DNA of 13,859 bases from an uncultured Clostridium sp. (GCF_900769625.1 NZ_CAAGHK010000066.1:1-13859); one strand, 5' to 3'. Shown: positions 1-7,475, counted from the stretch's first letter. Notes: generated by a model from the letters alone, not told the origin. Numbers and translations: made by a program.

Positions 1-7
1 AAATATG

Positions 8-36
8 TTGACAGTATGCTTATGCTTATGTATAAT
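8..36 (+). promoter_or_regulatory. Sigma-A promoter of tRNA-Leu
   Basis: A perfect -35 TTGACA (8-13) and a perfect -10 TATAAT (31-36) are separated by exactly 17 bp. Initiation is expected near 43, giving a 5' leader of about 24 nt before the tRNA. A full-consensus promoter is typical of stable RNA genes. Confidence 0.88.
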
Positions 37-66
37 AAATCTTGTCGTTGGGAAACACGATGACAT

Positions 67-155
67 GCCGAAGTGGCGGAACTGGCAGACGCACAGGACT
101 TAAAATCCTGCGGTGGTTAAACACCGTACCGGTTCGATTCCGGTCTTCGGCACCA
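67..155 (+). tRNA. tRNA-Leu, anticodon UAA
   Basis: This is a class II tRNA of 89 nt including an encoded CCA (153-155). The acceptor arms GCCGAAG (67-73) and CTTCGGC (145-151) pair perfectly, followed by discriminator A152. The anticodon stem CAGGA/TCCTG encloses the loop CTTAAAA, with anticodon TAA at 101-103. The T arm ACCGG-TTCGATT-CCGGT is perfect, and a long variable arm lies in between, as expected for leucine tRNAs. It reads UUA, which is a very common leucine codon in the genes of this window. It appears to be a single-gene transcription unit with its own promoter and terminator. Confidence 0.98.
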
Positions 156-184
156 AGACTTAAGTAATTACTTAAGTCTTTTTT
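155..184 (+). terminator. Rho-independent terminator of tRNA-Leu
   Basis: The 26-nt perfect palindrome 155-180 folds as a stem of AAGACTTAAG against CTTAAGTCTT around a TAATTA loop, and runs into six T (179-184). The hairpin starts at the last base of the tRNA CCA, so termination is immediate. Confidence 0.85.
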
Positions 185-185
185 G

Positions 186-299
186 AGGTATAGGAAAGTA
201 TAAAAATTTTTAAAACTGAAACTTAGTTATACCAATGGATTAAGAGGCATAAAAAGGCTAAAGTGTTATCCACAAAGTGGGCGTGGCGCAGCCACTTTT
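186..299. repeat. Dispersed intergenic repeat, copy 1 (114 bp)
   Basis: It matches 7361-7475 at 109 of 114 positions with one 1-nt indel; the differences are at 190, 251, 270, 282 and 287. There is no ORF in it. The left part has a GGTATA (187-192)/TATACC (228-233) pairing around an A/T-rich centre. The right end is a hairpin: AAAGTGG (274-280) with CCACTTT (292-298), enclosing an inner GCG/CGC stem (281-283/287-289) and loop TGG. It begins two bases after the T tract of the tRNA-Leu terminator. No terminal inverted repeats or target duplication are evident, so it does not look like a simple MITE. It could be a structured RNA element, a terminator-associated cassette or a non-autonomous repeat. 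Confidence 0.85.
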
Positions 300-310
300 G
301 TTCTTATATA

Positions 311-349
311 AAAACTTAATCTATAGATAATATATATATATTAAGTTTT
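311..349. repeat. A/T-rich inverted repeat
   Basis: AAAACTTAAT (311-320) is perfectly complementary to ATTAAGTTTT (340-349) around a 19-nt A/T loop. Only a short T run follows, so it is at best a weak terminator. It lies between the dispersed repeat and the transporter relic, and its function is unknown. Confidence 0.4.
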
Positions 350-409
350 AAGCATTTGTTTGATTAGTCTTTTGTTCACATATGTATAAAAATATTAAAT
401 TACAATTGA

Positions 410-619
410 ATTTATAATGAAGAACTTGCGAGTTTAATTATTATGTTAGCTGCACCAGTTGCTGTTTCATCATTTACAATGGCTGAACAGATGGAGGCTG
501 ATGGAGAATTAGCAGCTCAGCTTGTTGTATTTACATATATGATTTCAGTAATTACAATATTCATATATATTTGTAATGAAACAGCTAGTATACATTTAAT
601 ATATAGAAACTTTTTATAA
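410..619 (+). pseudogene. C-terminal remnant of an AEC (auxin efflux carrier) family transporter
   Basis: The frame open from 410 to the TAA at 617-619 reads NEELASLIIMLAAPVAVSSF and continues TMAEQMEADGELAAQLVVFT, then a hydrophobic segment (YMISVITIFIYI). The A-P-x-A-V-S-S motif, MA-Q-M, and DxELA followed by a last membrane helix are what I know from the C-terminus of bacterial AEC permeases, which are about 300 aa long. Only about 60-70 residues remain. An in-frame TGA lies at 407-409, there is no Shine-Dalgarno before the ATG at 443, and I see no transporter sequence upstream. The tail after IYI (CNETASIHLIYRNFL) departs from the family. A real 58-aa membrane peptide starting at 443 is possible but less likely. 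Confidence 0.62.
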
Positions 620-621
620 TA

Positions 622-679
622 AAATTATCCCTGATATTTCAGATATATTACATTGAAATATCAGGGATAATTTATTTTT
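622..679 (+). terminator. Strong terminator behind the transporter relic
   Basis: A perfect 20-bp stem (622-641 with 654-673) encloses a 12-nt loop, followed by A and five T (675-679). It starts two bases after the relic's stop codon, so it is probably the original terminator of the lost transporter gene. It may now insulate spoIIE from upstream transcription. Confidence 0.75.
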
Positions 680-928
680 GTGCAGATATTAAGATATTAT
701 TTATGCACGAGAATAGAGAAATATGAAAAAATATTTATATAAAAATTTCTAATAAATCAATTTTAACGACAATTTTATTTCAGATAGAAGAAATATTTTT
801 GTGTGAATAGTTGTGATTATTATTTATTGTTAAGATAATTATTCAACTTCGAATAAAAAAAATAAAACTAAATCTTAGAGAATTTTAGATTAAGTTGTCC
901 TACGAAAGTTAGTGATAGAGTACATCTT
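680..928. other. Non-coding A/T-rich spacer upstream of spoIIE
   Basis: No ORF with a ribosome binding site and no RNA gene are visible. A few weak matches to the Spo0A box (TGNCGAA or its complement) occur: AACGACA at 765-771, the TTCGAA palindrome around 849-854, and CTACGAA around 900-906. Each matches about 5 of 7 positions, so none is convincing alone. Confidence 0.3.
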
Positions 929-961
929 ATGACATTTATCTTAAAACTGCAGTGCTATAAT
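929..961 (+). promoter_or_regulatory. Candidate spoIIE promoter with 21-bp spacer
   Basis: A perfect extended -10, TGcTATAAT (953-961), lies 21 bp downstream of ATGACA (929-934), a 5/6 match to the -35 consensus. In B. subtilis the spoIIE and spoIIG promoters are sigma-A promoters with abnormally long spacers (21-22 bp) that need Spo0A~P. The same geometry here fits that class. At the normal 17-bp distance there is only CATTTA (933-938). Initiation is expected near 968, which leaves about 28 nt to the GTG at 996. Confidence 0.5.
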
Positions 962-995
962 CAAGTTACATTATTTAGAAATGAGGCGAGAAAGT

Positions 996-3392
996 GTGCA
1001 GTATGGATTGAATGTTAATAAATATGAAGAAGTGAAGAATGTTCAAAAAACAAATAGAAAAATAGATGTGAAATTGTCAGTAGTACATTTGACTTTGATT
1101 TTTTTAGTAGGAATTCTTCTTGGAAGAGTAAGTTTACTATTAAATCAGTCTGACAGCAAAGGAATTGCTCCCTTTGGAATAGCGTACTTAATGGCAATCG
1201 CTATAAGAAATAATAAACAAAAGAATATTAGTGCAGGAGTGGGTGTACTATTAGGGTGTTATACGGTAATGGATTCATTAAGTGATGGAAATATGTATCT
1301 TATCGCAATATCAATACTGACTTTATGTTATTTGATAATTCCCATAAACAAAAGAGTTAAAAGAGAAATTTTAGGGTTTGCATTAATTTTAAGTACTTTT
1401 TTTATATATGGAGCTGTCATAAATAAATATGAGTTTGGGGTAAATGCTACATTATGTCTTGTTGAAACAGTAATGATAATGCCTATATATTATGTAATTA
1501 AATATGCAGTTGATTCAATTGAAGAATTTGATTATAAATATTTATTTTCTACAGAACAATTAGTAAGTATAAGTATTTTATTCTGTTTGATGGTTTCAGG
1601 AATAGGAAATGTTGAATTTATGAATTACTCATTAAAAAATATATGTGCATTATTTCTGGTTTTAAGTGTAGCTTATTTAGGTGGAGCAGCTTATGGAGCT
1701 ATGATTGGTGTAGCTATGGGAATAATACTTGGCGTTGCATCAAGTGATATGATGTGGTCGATAGGATTTTTTAGTGTTGGAGGTCTTATTGTAGGTATTT
1801 TTAAAGATACAGGAAAAATATTTTCAATACTTGCAGGGATAATAATTTATTTTGCATTAGGATTATATTCTAATATGTTAAGTTTAAAATTTGGAGTAGA
1901 AGTATTATCAGGTTGTGTTTTATTTTTATGTATTCCAAGATCTGCATTTAAAAGTATTGAAGTTGAAATAAATCCAGACATGAAAAGAGAATTTATTGAT
2001 GAAGGAAAATTAAATTGTATAAGAGAGGAGTTTACGTTTAAATTAAGAGAATTAACAAATGTGCTTAATACAGTTTCAAACTGTCTGGGAGCTGCAACAG
2101 AAAATGAAAATCTTCTTATAAAAGGAAAAGGAAGTGCATTAGTAGAAAATCTGGCAGATAGGTGTTGTGCAAATTGTGAAAATAGAACTGCCTGTTGGGA
2201 AAGAGAATTTCAGCAGACATATAATTCTTTTCAATCACTTATACAGAGTTATGAGGAAAATGCTATATGTATGCCAAAAGATTTGGAAAAGAGATGTGTT
2301 CAAAGTTTTACTTTATTGAGAAATGTTGAAAAGATAGTTGATAACAATACTGTAAATGAAGCTATCAAAGAGAGACTTGCAGAAGGCAGGAAATTGTTAG
2401 CATATCATATAGATAGTGTTTCAAATACATTGGACAATCTTTTGAATGATTTTAAGAAACAGGTAATAGTCAATACTGACTTAGAAAAAAGAGTAAGAAT
2501 TGCACTTAATAAGAAGAGTGTAGATTATAATGATATTTTCTGCTATACAGATATAAATGGCAAGATAAAGATTAAAATCAGTATGGATAATTATAAGGGA
2601 GATGATTATTTAGAAAAAAGAGTAATGCCATTATTAAATAATATTACAAGAAAAAAGCTATGTGTGTGTGAAGAAGAAAGTAATCTTAATCATGAAAATG
2701 AGGAGTGTGTTGTAAGTATTCAGGAAGAATCTAAGTTTTATATGGTTTCATATAATGCAATGGCACCAAAAAGTGGCGAACGTTATATTGGTGACAGCTA
2801 TACTTTTGGAAACACAAGAGATGGATGTTATATGACAATATTAAGTGATGGTATGGGATTTGGACCAGAAGCAGGAAAGGAAAGCAAGGCTACTGTTGAT
2901 TTGGTAGAAAGATTTATAGAATCTGGATTTGATGAGAATATAACAATAAATACAGTAAACTCAATAATGGGAATGAGATTTGCTGAAGATGAGAGATATG
3001 CTACTTTGGACTTGAATAAAGTTGATTTATATAATGGAGATGCTGTTTTTGTTAAAATTGGTGCTGCTCCAACATTTATAAAGAGAGGAAATGAAGTTAA
3101 GACCATTAGCTCTAAAAATCTGCCTTTCGGGTTAGTTGATGAAGTGGATGTTGAAACTATAAAAGAAAAGCTCCAGCCAGGAGATATTATAGTCAGCGTA
3201 AGTGATGGAGTATTAGATATAGATAAATCAAAAATCGAAGAAAAGACATGGCTTGAAGGCTACTTGAGTAATATCAATGCAGATCCAAGGGAATTGTCAG
3301 AAAAAATATTAGACAAAGCAAAACAAATGAGTGGAGGAATTGTCAAAGATGATATGACTGTAGTGGTTTCAAAGATGTATCTTGCTAATTAA
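996..3392 (+). CDS. spoIIE: Stage II sporulation protein E, PP2C-type serine phosphatase
   Basis: SpoIIE sits at the asymmetric septum and dephosphorylates the anti-anti-sigma factor SpoIIAA, which releases sigma-F in the forespore. The product of 798 aa has about ten hydrophobic segments between residues 30 and 320. A central regulatory region with a cysteine cluster (C390, C391, C394, C400) and helical stretches follows. The C-terminal PP2C domain (about 590-798) keeps its metal-binding aspartates: GDSY (D600), LSDGMGFG (D618), VSDGVLD (D737) and DDMT (D785/D786). I chose GTG 996 because GAGGCGAG lies at a good distance before it and the protein then begins (M)QYGLNV, as I recall for clostridial SpoIIE. 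The longer ATG at 981 has no Shine-Dalgarno and sits about 13 nt from the predicted transcript start. No terminator separates it from tilS. Confidence 0.95.
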   Translation: MQYGLNVNKYEEVKNVQKTNRKIDVKLSVVHLTLIFLVGILLGRVSLLLNQSDSKGIAPFGIAYLMAIAIRNNKQKNISAGVGVLLGCYTVMDSLSDGNMYLIAISILTLCYLIIPINKRVKREILGFALILSTFFIYGAVINKYEFGVNATLCLVETVMIMPIYYVIKYAVDSIEEFDYKYLFSTEQLVSISILFCLMVSGIGNVEFMNYSLKNICALFLVLSVAYLGGAAYGAMIGVAMGIILGVASSDMMWSIGFFSVGGLIVGIFKDTGKIFSILAGIIIYFALGLYSNMLSLKFGVEVLSGCVLFLCIPRSAFKSIEVEINPDMKREFIDEGKLNCIREEFTFKLRELTNVLNTVSNCLGAATENENLLIKGKGSALVENLADRCCANCENRTACWEREFQQTYNSFQSLIQSYEENAICMPKDLEKRCVQSFTLLRNVEKIVDNNTVNEAIKERLAEGRKLLAYHIDSVSNTLDNLLNDFKKQVIVNTDLEKRVRIALNKKSVDYNDIFCYTDINGKIKIKISMDNYKGDDYLEKRVMPLLNNITRKKLCVCEEESNLNHENEECVVSIQEESKFYMVSYNAMAPKSGERYIGDSYTFGNTRDGCYMTILSDGMGFGPEAGKESKATVDLVERFIESGFDENITINTVNSIMGMRFAEDERYATLDLNKVDLYNGDAVFVKIGAAPTFIKRGNEVKTISSKNLPFGLVDEVDVETIKEKLQPGDIIVSVSDGVLDIDKSKIEEKTWLEGYLSNINADPRELSEKILDKAKQMSGGIVKDDMTVVVSKMYLAN

Positions 3393-3456
3393 ACATATAT
3401 ATTTTTTAAAATTAAGCATGGTTTTAATTGATTTGGTAGTAACTTCAACAATAATG

Positions 3457-3485
3457 TTTACATTTCAATATTATATACGTAAAAT
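3457..3485 (+). promoter_or_regulatory. Candidate sigma-A promoter of tilS-hpt-ftsH
   Basis: TTTACA (3457-3462) and TAAAAT (3480-3485), each 5/6 to consensus, are 17 bp apart in the 130-nt spoIIE-tilS gap. Initiation near 3492 would give a leader of about 31 nt before the TTG start at 3523. A/T-rich DNA yields chance matches, so this is moderate support only. It would let tilS, hpt and ftsH be expressed in vegetative cells independently of the sporulation gene upstream. Confidence 0.5.
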
Positions 3486-3522
3486 ATATTATACAGTACT
3501 ATGTAATAGGAAGTGTTTGTTA

Positions 3523-4914
3523 TTGTATAAAAAAGTAATGTCTTATATAAAAGACAATAATTTAATTAAATCTGGCGATAAGATTTTGGTAGCTCTTTCA
3601 GGTGGACCAGATTCAGTGTGTCTTTTGAATATTTTATATAATTTAAAAGATAAGCTGGGTATAGAAATTGGAGCTGCACATTTAAATCATATGTTAAGAG
3701 ATAAGGATGCTTTTGAAGATGAGGAATATGTAAAAGAATTATGTAAAAGTCTTAATATTCCATGTTTTGTAAAGCGAGTTGATATAAATGAATATTCAAA
3801 AGAAAAAAAGATGTCATCAGAAATGGCAGGAAGAGATGCAAGATATAGTTTCTTTGAAGAAGTTATAAAAGAACATGGTTATAATAAGATTGCAACTGCG
3901 CACAATGCCAATGATCAAGCAGAAACAATTCTTTTCAGACTTATGAGAGGGTCTGGGATTGAAGGATTATGTGGCATTAAAGTCAGCAGAGATAATATTA
4001 TAAGGCCTATCTTATGCTTATCAAGAAAAGAAGTTGAAGATTATATCGAAATAAATAAATTAAATCCTAGGATTGATAAAACTAATTTTGAAAAAATCTA
4101 TAATAGAAATAAGATAAGATTGGATATGATTCCTTACATCAAAGAAAATTTTAATGAAGATATAATACAGACATTAAACAGAATGTCTGTATTACTACAA
4201 AAAGATAATGAGTATATAGAAAAATCTGCAGGAAATTTTTATGAAAGATATTGTATAGAACAGCCAGACTATTTTATAATAAAAAAGGAAATGTTTGATA
4301 ACCATGAGGCTGTTCTTACAAGAGTCATAAGATGTGCTCTAACTAATTTTTCGAAAACTCATTATGATTTTGAAATGAAGCATATATATGAAATATGTAA
4401 TCTTGCAAAAAACAATTCTGGAAAATCAATAGATCTTCCTAATAAAATTTATGCTGAAAACATATATGGAGACATATACATAAAAGAGAAATCAATTATT
4501 AATAATGGCAGTTTAAAGAATGACATAACAATTAACAAATCTGATATAAATGGCTTTAAAATTGATTTCCAAAATTATAATATTGAATTTTCAGTGATAA
4601 GTAATGATTTGAGTTTAAATTTTAAAAAGAGTAAGTTTATCAAGTATTTTGATTTTGACAAAATAGATAATTTTATCTCAATAAGAAATAGAAAAAATGG
4701 GGATAAAATTATTCCTTTAGGTATGAATGGAAGCAAAAAGCTTAAAGATATATTTATTGATATGAAAATACCTAAAGAAGAAAGAGACTGTATTCCGCTT
4801 CTATGTTTAGATGATAATATTTCATGGATAGTGGGTATTAGAGTCTCAGAAGAATACAAAATTACTAATAAAACTAAAAATATATTAAAAGTAATTGTTA
4901 AGAGAGAGGAATAA
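3523..4914 (+). CDS. tilS: tRNA(Ile)-lysidine synthase
   Basis: TilS uses ATP to attach lysine to C34 of the CAU-anticodon tRNA-Ile, changing both its charging and its decoding from AUG to AUA. AUA is heavily used in this window, so the enzyme is expected to be essential. The product is 463 aa, close to the family norm. The PP-loop SGGPDS is at residues 26-31, the HNANDQAET motif starts at residue 127, and the C-terminal TilS domain carries RNGDKIIPLGMNGSKKLKD (about 390-408). The open frame extends to ATG 3382, overlapping spoIIE, but that adds 47 residues unlike TilS. I chose TTG 3523: AGGAAG (3508-3513) lies 9 nt before it and the protein then begins (M)YKKVMSYIKDNNLI, as expected. ATG 3538 is the alternative. 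It ends 4 nt before hpt. Confidence 0.93.
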   Translation: MYKKVMSYIKDNNLIKSGDKILVALSGGPDSVCLLNILYNLKDKLGIEIGAAHLNHMLRDKDAFEDEEYVKELCKSLNIPCFVKRVDINEYSKEKKMSSEMAGRDARYSFFEEVIKEHGYNKIATAHNANDQAETILFRLMRGSGIEGLCGIKVSRDNIIRPILCLSRKEVEDYIEINKLNPRIDKTNFEKIYNRNKIRLDMIPYIKENFNEDIIQTLNRMSVLLQKDNEYIEKSAGNFYERYCIEQPDYFIIKKEMFDNHEAVLTRVIRCALTNFSKTHYDFEMKHIYEICNLAKNNSGKSIDLPNKIYAENIYGDIYIKEKSIINNGSLKNDITINKSDINGFKIDFQNYNIEFSVISNDLSLNFKKSKFIKYFDFDKIDNFISIRNRKNGDKIIPLGMNGSKKLKDIFIDMKIPKEERDCIPLLCLDDNISWIVGIRVSEEYKITNKTKNILKVIVKREE

Positions 4915-4918
4915 TAAA

Positions 4919-5458
4919 ATGAGAGAAGATTTAAAAGAAGTACTATTTTCAGAAGAGGTTTTAAGTAAAAAAGTTAAAGAACTTGCATCACAGATAAGCA
5001 GTGATTATGCAGGAAAAGAATTAGTTGTTGTTGGAATATTAAAGGGATCTGTTGTATTTACAGCAGAACTTATAAAGAATATTGATATTTACTGTGAATT
5101 AGATTTCATGGCAGTATCAAGCTATGGAAATTCTACAGAAACTTCAGGTGTAGTAAGAATCTTAAAAGATTTAGATAGCAGCATTGAGGGAAAACATATA
5201 TTAATTGTTGAAGATATAGTAGATACGGGAACAACATTAAACTATCTTCTTAAATACTTAAAAGCAAGAAAAGCAGCTAGCATAGAAATTGTAGCATTAT
5301 TAAATAAACCAGCAAGAAGAAAGGTTGAACTTCCTGTTAAATATATAGGATTTGAAGTTCCTGATGAATTTATTGTGGGGTATGGAATTGATTATGCTGA
5401 AAAATATAGAAATTTACCTTGTATAGGTATATTAAAACCTGAAATATATCAAAAATAA
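4919..5458 (+). CDS. hpt: Hypoxanthine phosphoribosyltransferase
   Basis: This is a purine salvage enzyme of 179 aa that makes IMP or GMP from hypoxanthine or guanine and PRPP. The PRPP-binding signature EDIVDTGTT is at residues 98-106. VVGILKGSVVF near residue 40 and the C-terminal PDEFIVGYGIDYAEKYRNLP complete the type I phosphoribosyltransferase fold. The ATG at 4919 is preceded by AGAGGA (4905-4910), which lies inside the end of tilS; only 4 nt separate the two genes, so they are cotranscribed and probably translationally coupled. A TTG at 4895 is open in frame but would overlap tilS and lacks support. The tilS-hpt-ftsH order matches Bacillus, where the homologue is called hprT and has been linked to regulation of ftsH. 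Confidence 0.95.
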   Translation: MREDLKEVLFSEEVLSKKVKELASQISSDYAGKELVVVGILKGSVVFTAELIKNIDIYCELDFMAVSSYGNSTETSGVVRILKDLDSSIEGKHILIVEDIVDTGTTLNYLLKYLKARKAASIEIVALLNKPARRKVELPVKYIGFEVPDEFIVGYGIDYAEKYRNLPCIGILKPEIYQK

Positions 5459-5520
5459 AATGTAAAGCTTCATTGGATTGTTATTAGAAATAGCAGCAAA
5501 TTTAGAGAGGGGGGCCTTAA

Positions 5521-7323
5521 ATGAAGAAATATTCAAGTGCAGCAGTATGGATTGTATGTACAGTTATGCTAGTTTTAGCAGCACTTACTATGTGGCAGAG
5601 TGGGAAAACTGCAAGTGACATTACATATAGTTCATTTGTTCAAAAATGGGAGTCTGATGAGATACAAAGTATTGTAGTTAAAGAAGATAAAATGACAGTT
5701 GAAGGCAAAACTAATGATGGTAAGACATTTACAACTTATGTCCCAAGTCAATTGATAAATTCATTAATAGAGGAAAAACCAAATGAAAATATCAAGATAG
5801 TTTTTGATGCACCATCAAATAATTCAACATGGATGCCTATTGTATTACCATGTATACTGTTTGCAGGCGTTATATTAATATTTATGTTTATGATGACTCA
5901 GCAGTCACAAGGTGGTGGTGGAAGAGGAGTAATGAATTTTGGTAAAAGTAAAGCTAAAATGATGACTCCTGATAGCCAGACAGTAACATTTGATGATGTT
6001 GCTGGTGCTGATGAAGAAAAAGCAGAACTTGAAGAAATTGTTGATTTCTTAAAAATGCCAGATAAATATATTCATATGGGAGCAAGAATACCAAAAGGAA
6101 TCTTATTGGTAGGTCCTCCTGGAACAGGTAAAACATTGCTTGCAAAAGCTATAGCAGGAGAAGCAGGAGTGCCGTTTTTTAGTATTTCTGGTTCTGATTT
6201 TGTTGAAATGTTTGTAGGTGTTGGTGCTTCAAGAGTAAGAAGCATGTTTGAAGAAGCAAAGAAAAATTCGCCTTGCTTAATATTTATAGATGAAATTGAT
6301 GCTGTAGGTAGACAGAGAGGTGCTGGACTTGGCGGAGGTCATGACGAAAGAGAGCAAACATTAAATCAACTTTTAGTTGAAATGGATGGTTTTGGTGTTA
6401 ATGAAGGTATCATAATGATTGCAGCAACAAACAGACCTGATATTCTTGATCCAGCATTATTAAGACCAGGAAGATTTGATAGGCAGATTGTTGTAGGAGC
6501 TCCTGATGTTAAAGGAAGAGAAGAAATTCTTAAGGTTCACACAAAAAATAAGCCTCTTGGTCCAGATGTGGATTTAAAAATACTTGCAAAAAGAACTCCA
6601 GGTTTCTGTGGAGCTGATTTAGAAAACTTAACTAATGAAGCAGCATTACTTGCAGTTCGTAGAAATAAAAAAATGATTCTGATGGAGGAAATGGAAGAAG
6701 CTATTACAAGAGTAATTGCAGGTCCTGAAAAAAAGAGTAAAGTTATTACAGAGCATGATAAAAAGCTTACAGCTTATCATGAAGCAGGTCATGCAGTTGT
6801 TATGAAATTACTTCCAAACTGCGATCCGGTTCATGAAATTAGTATAATTCCTAGAGGAAGAGCAGGAGGATATACAATGCATCTTCCTAAAGAAGATACA
6901 TCATATACTTCTAAGTCGAAGTTAAAAGATGAAATGGTAGGATTACTTGGTGGAAGAGTAGCTGAAAAGTTAATCATGGGAGATATAAGTACTGGTGCTA
7001 AAAGTGATATTGATAGAGCCAGTCATATAGCAAAGAGCATGGTTATGGAATATGGAATGAGTGATGAAATAGGTACTATATCATATGGCTCAGGACATGA
7101 TGAGGTATTCCTTGGTAGAGATTTAGGCAAGAGTAGAGATTTCAGTGAAGAAATTGGGGCAAAAATTGATAAAGAAATCAAGAGATTTATTGATGAAGCA
7201 TATGATAAAGCATATGAATTACTAAGAGAAAATACAAGTAAACTTCATGCAGTAGCTCAAGCTTTAATAGAAAAAGAAAAATTAGATGCAGATGAATTTG
7301 AAAGTATATTTGCAAATAATTAA
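5521..7323 (+). CDS. ftsH: ATP-dependent zinc metalloprotease FtsH
   Basis: FtsH is a membrane-anchored hexameric AAA+ protease that removes misassembled membrane proteins and regulatory proteins. In Bacillus it is also needed for normal sporulation. The 600 aa begin with a membrane helix (about 8-25), an extracytoplasmic domain, and a second helix (about 106-126). The AAA module has Walker A GPPGTGKT (198-205), Walker B LIFIDEID (D257, E258), and the second region of homology with arginine fingers R315 and R318. The peptidase has HEAGH (H420, E421, H424) and D496 as the third zinc ligand. All key residues are intact; the C-terminal tail is short. A run of six G (5509-5514) in the Shine-Dalgarno region precedes ATG 5521. 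It lies 62 nt after hpt and ends the operon. Confidence 0.98.
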   Translation: MKKYSSAAVWIVCTVMLVLAALTMWQSGKTASDITYSSFVQKWESDEIQSIVVKEDKMTVEGKTNDGKTFTTYVPSQLINSLIEEKPNENIKIVFDAPSNNSTWMPIVLPCILFAGVILIFMFMMTQQSQGGGGRGVMNFGKSKAKMMTPDSQTVTFDDVAGADEEKAELEEIVDFLKMPDKYIHMGARIPKGILLVGPPGTGKTLLAKAIAGEAGVPFFSISGSDFVEMFVGVGASRVRSMFEEAKKNSPCLIFIDEIDAVGRQRGAGLGGGHDEREQTLNQLLVEMDGFGVNEGIIMIAATNRPDILDPALLRPGRFDRQIVVGAPDVKGREEILKVHTKNKPLGPDVDLKILAKRTPGFCGADLENLTNEAALLAVRRNKKMILMEEMEEAITRVIAGPEKKSKVITEHDKKLTAYHEAGHAVVMKLLPNCDPVHEISIIPRGRAGGYTMHLPKEDTSYTSKSKLKDEMVGLLGGRVAEKLIMGDISTGAKSDIDRASHIAKSMVMEYGMSDEIGTISYGSGHDEVFLGRDLGKSRDFSEEIGAKIDKEIKRFIDEAYDKAYELLRENTSKLHAVAQALIEKEKLDADEFESIFANN

Positions 7324-7325
7324 TG

Positions 7326-7359
7326 AAAGGGCCTGTTAGAAATTCTAACAGGTCTTTTT
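7326..7359 (+). terminator. Rho-independent terminator of tilS-hpt-ftsH
   Basis: The stem CCTGTTAGA (7332-7340) pairs with TCTAACAGG (7344-7352) around a 3-nt loop, extended outward by a G-U and a G-C pair, and is followed by five T (7355-7359). It starts within a few bases of the ftsH stop codon. Confidence 0.88.
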
Positions 7360-7360
7360 A

Positions 7361-7475
7361 AGGTCTAGGAAAGTATAAAAATTTTTAAAACTGAAACTTA
7401 GTTATACCAATGGATTAAGAGGCATGAAAAGGCTAAAGTGTTATTCACAAAGTGGGGTGTGGTGCAGCCACTTTT
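7361..7475. repeat. Dispersed intergenic repeat, copy 2 (115 bp)
   Basis: This is the second copy of the element at 186-299, in the same orientation and with about 96% identity. The right-hand hairpin is kept: AAAGTGG (7449-7455) with CCACTTT (7468-7474). Two C-to-T changes (7458, 7463) turn inner G-C pairs into G-U pairs, so the inner stem can still form. Here the hairpin runs into six T (7472-7477) and could terminate transcription. The left-hand GGTATA/TATACC pairing is broken by one change (C7365). As for copy 1, it starts one base after the T tract of a terminator. The remaining gap to fhs (7478-7680) holds only promoter-like sequence. Confidence 0.85.

Noticed and set aside
186..299. 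CRISPR array or insertion sequence
   Set aside because: Only two copies 7 kb apart, no spacers, no transposase and no terminal inverted repeats.
1015..1197. Minus-strand open frames inside spoIIE, tilS, ftsH, fhs, dusB and lysS
   Set aside because: They lie opposite well-supported conserved genes, lack ribosome binding sites and show low-complexity translations typical of the reverse of A/T-rich coding DNA.
5459..5520. Separate ftsH promoter in the hpt-ftsH gap
   Set aside because: The gap is 62 nt, has no good -35/-10 pair and no terminator, so cotranscription is simpler.
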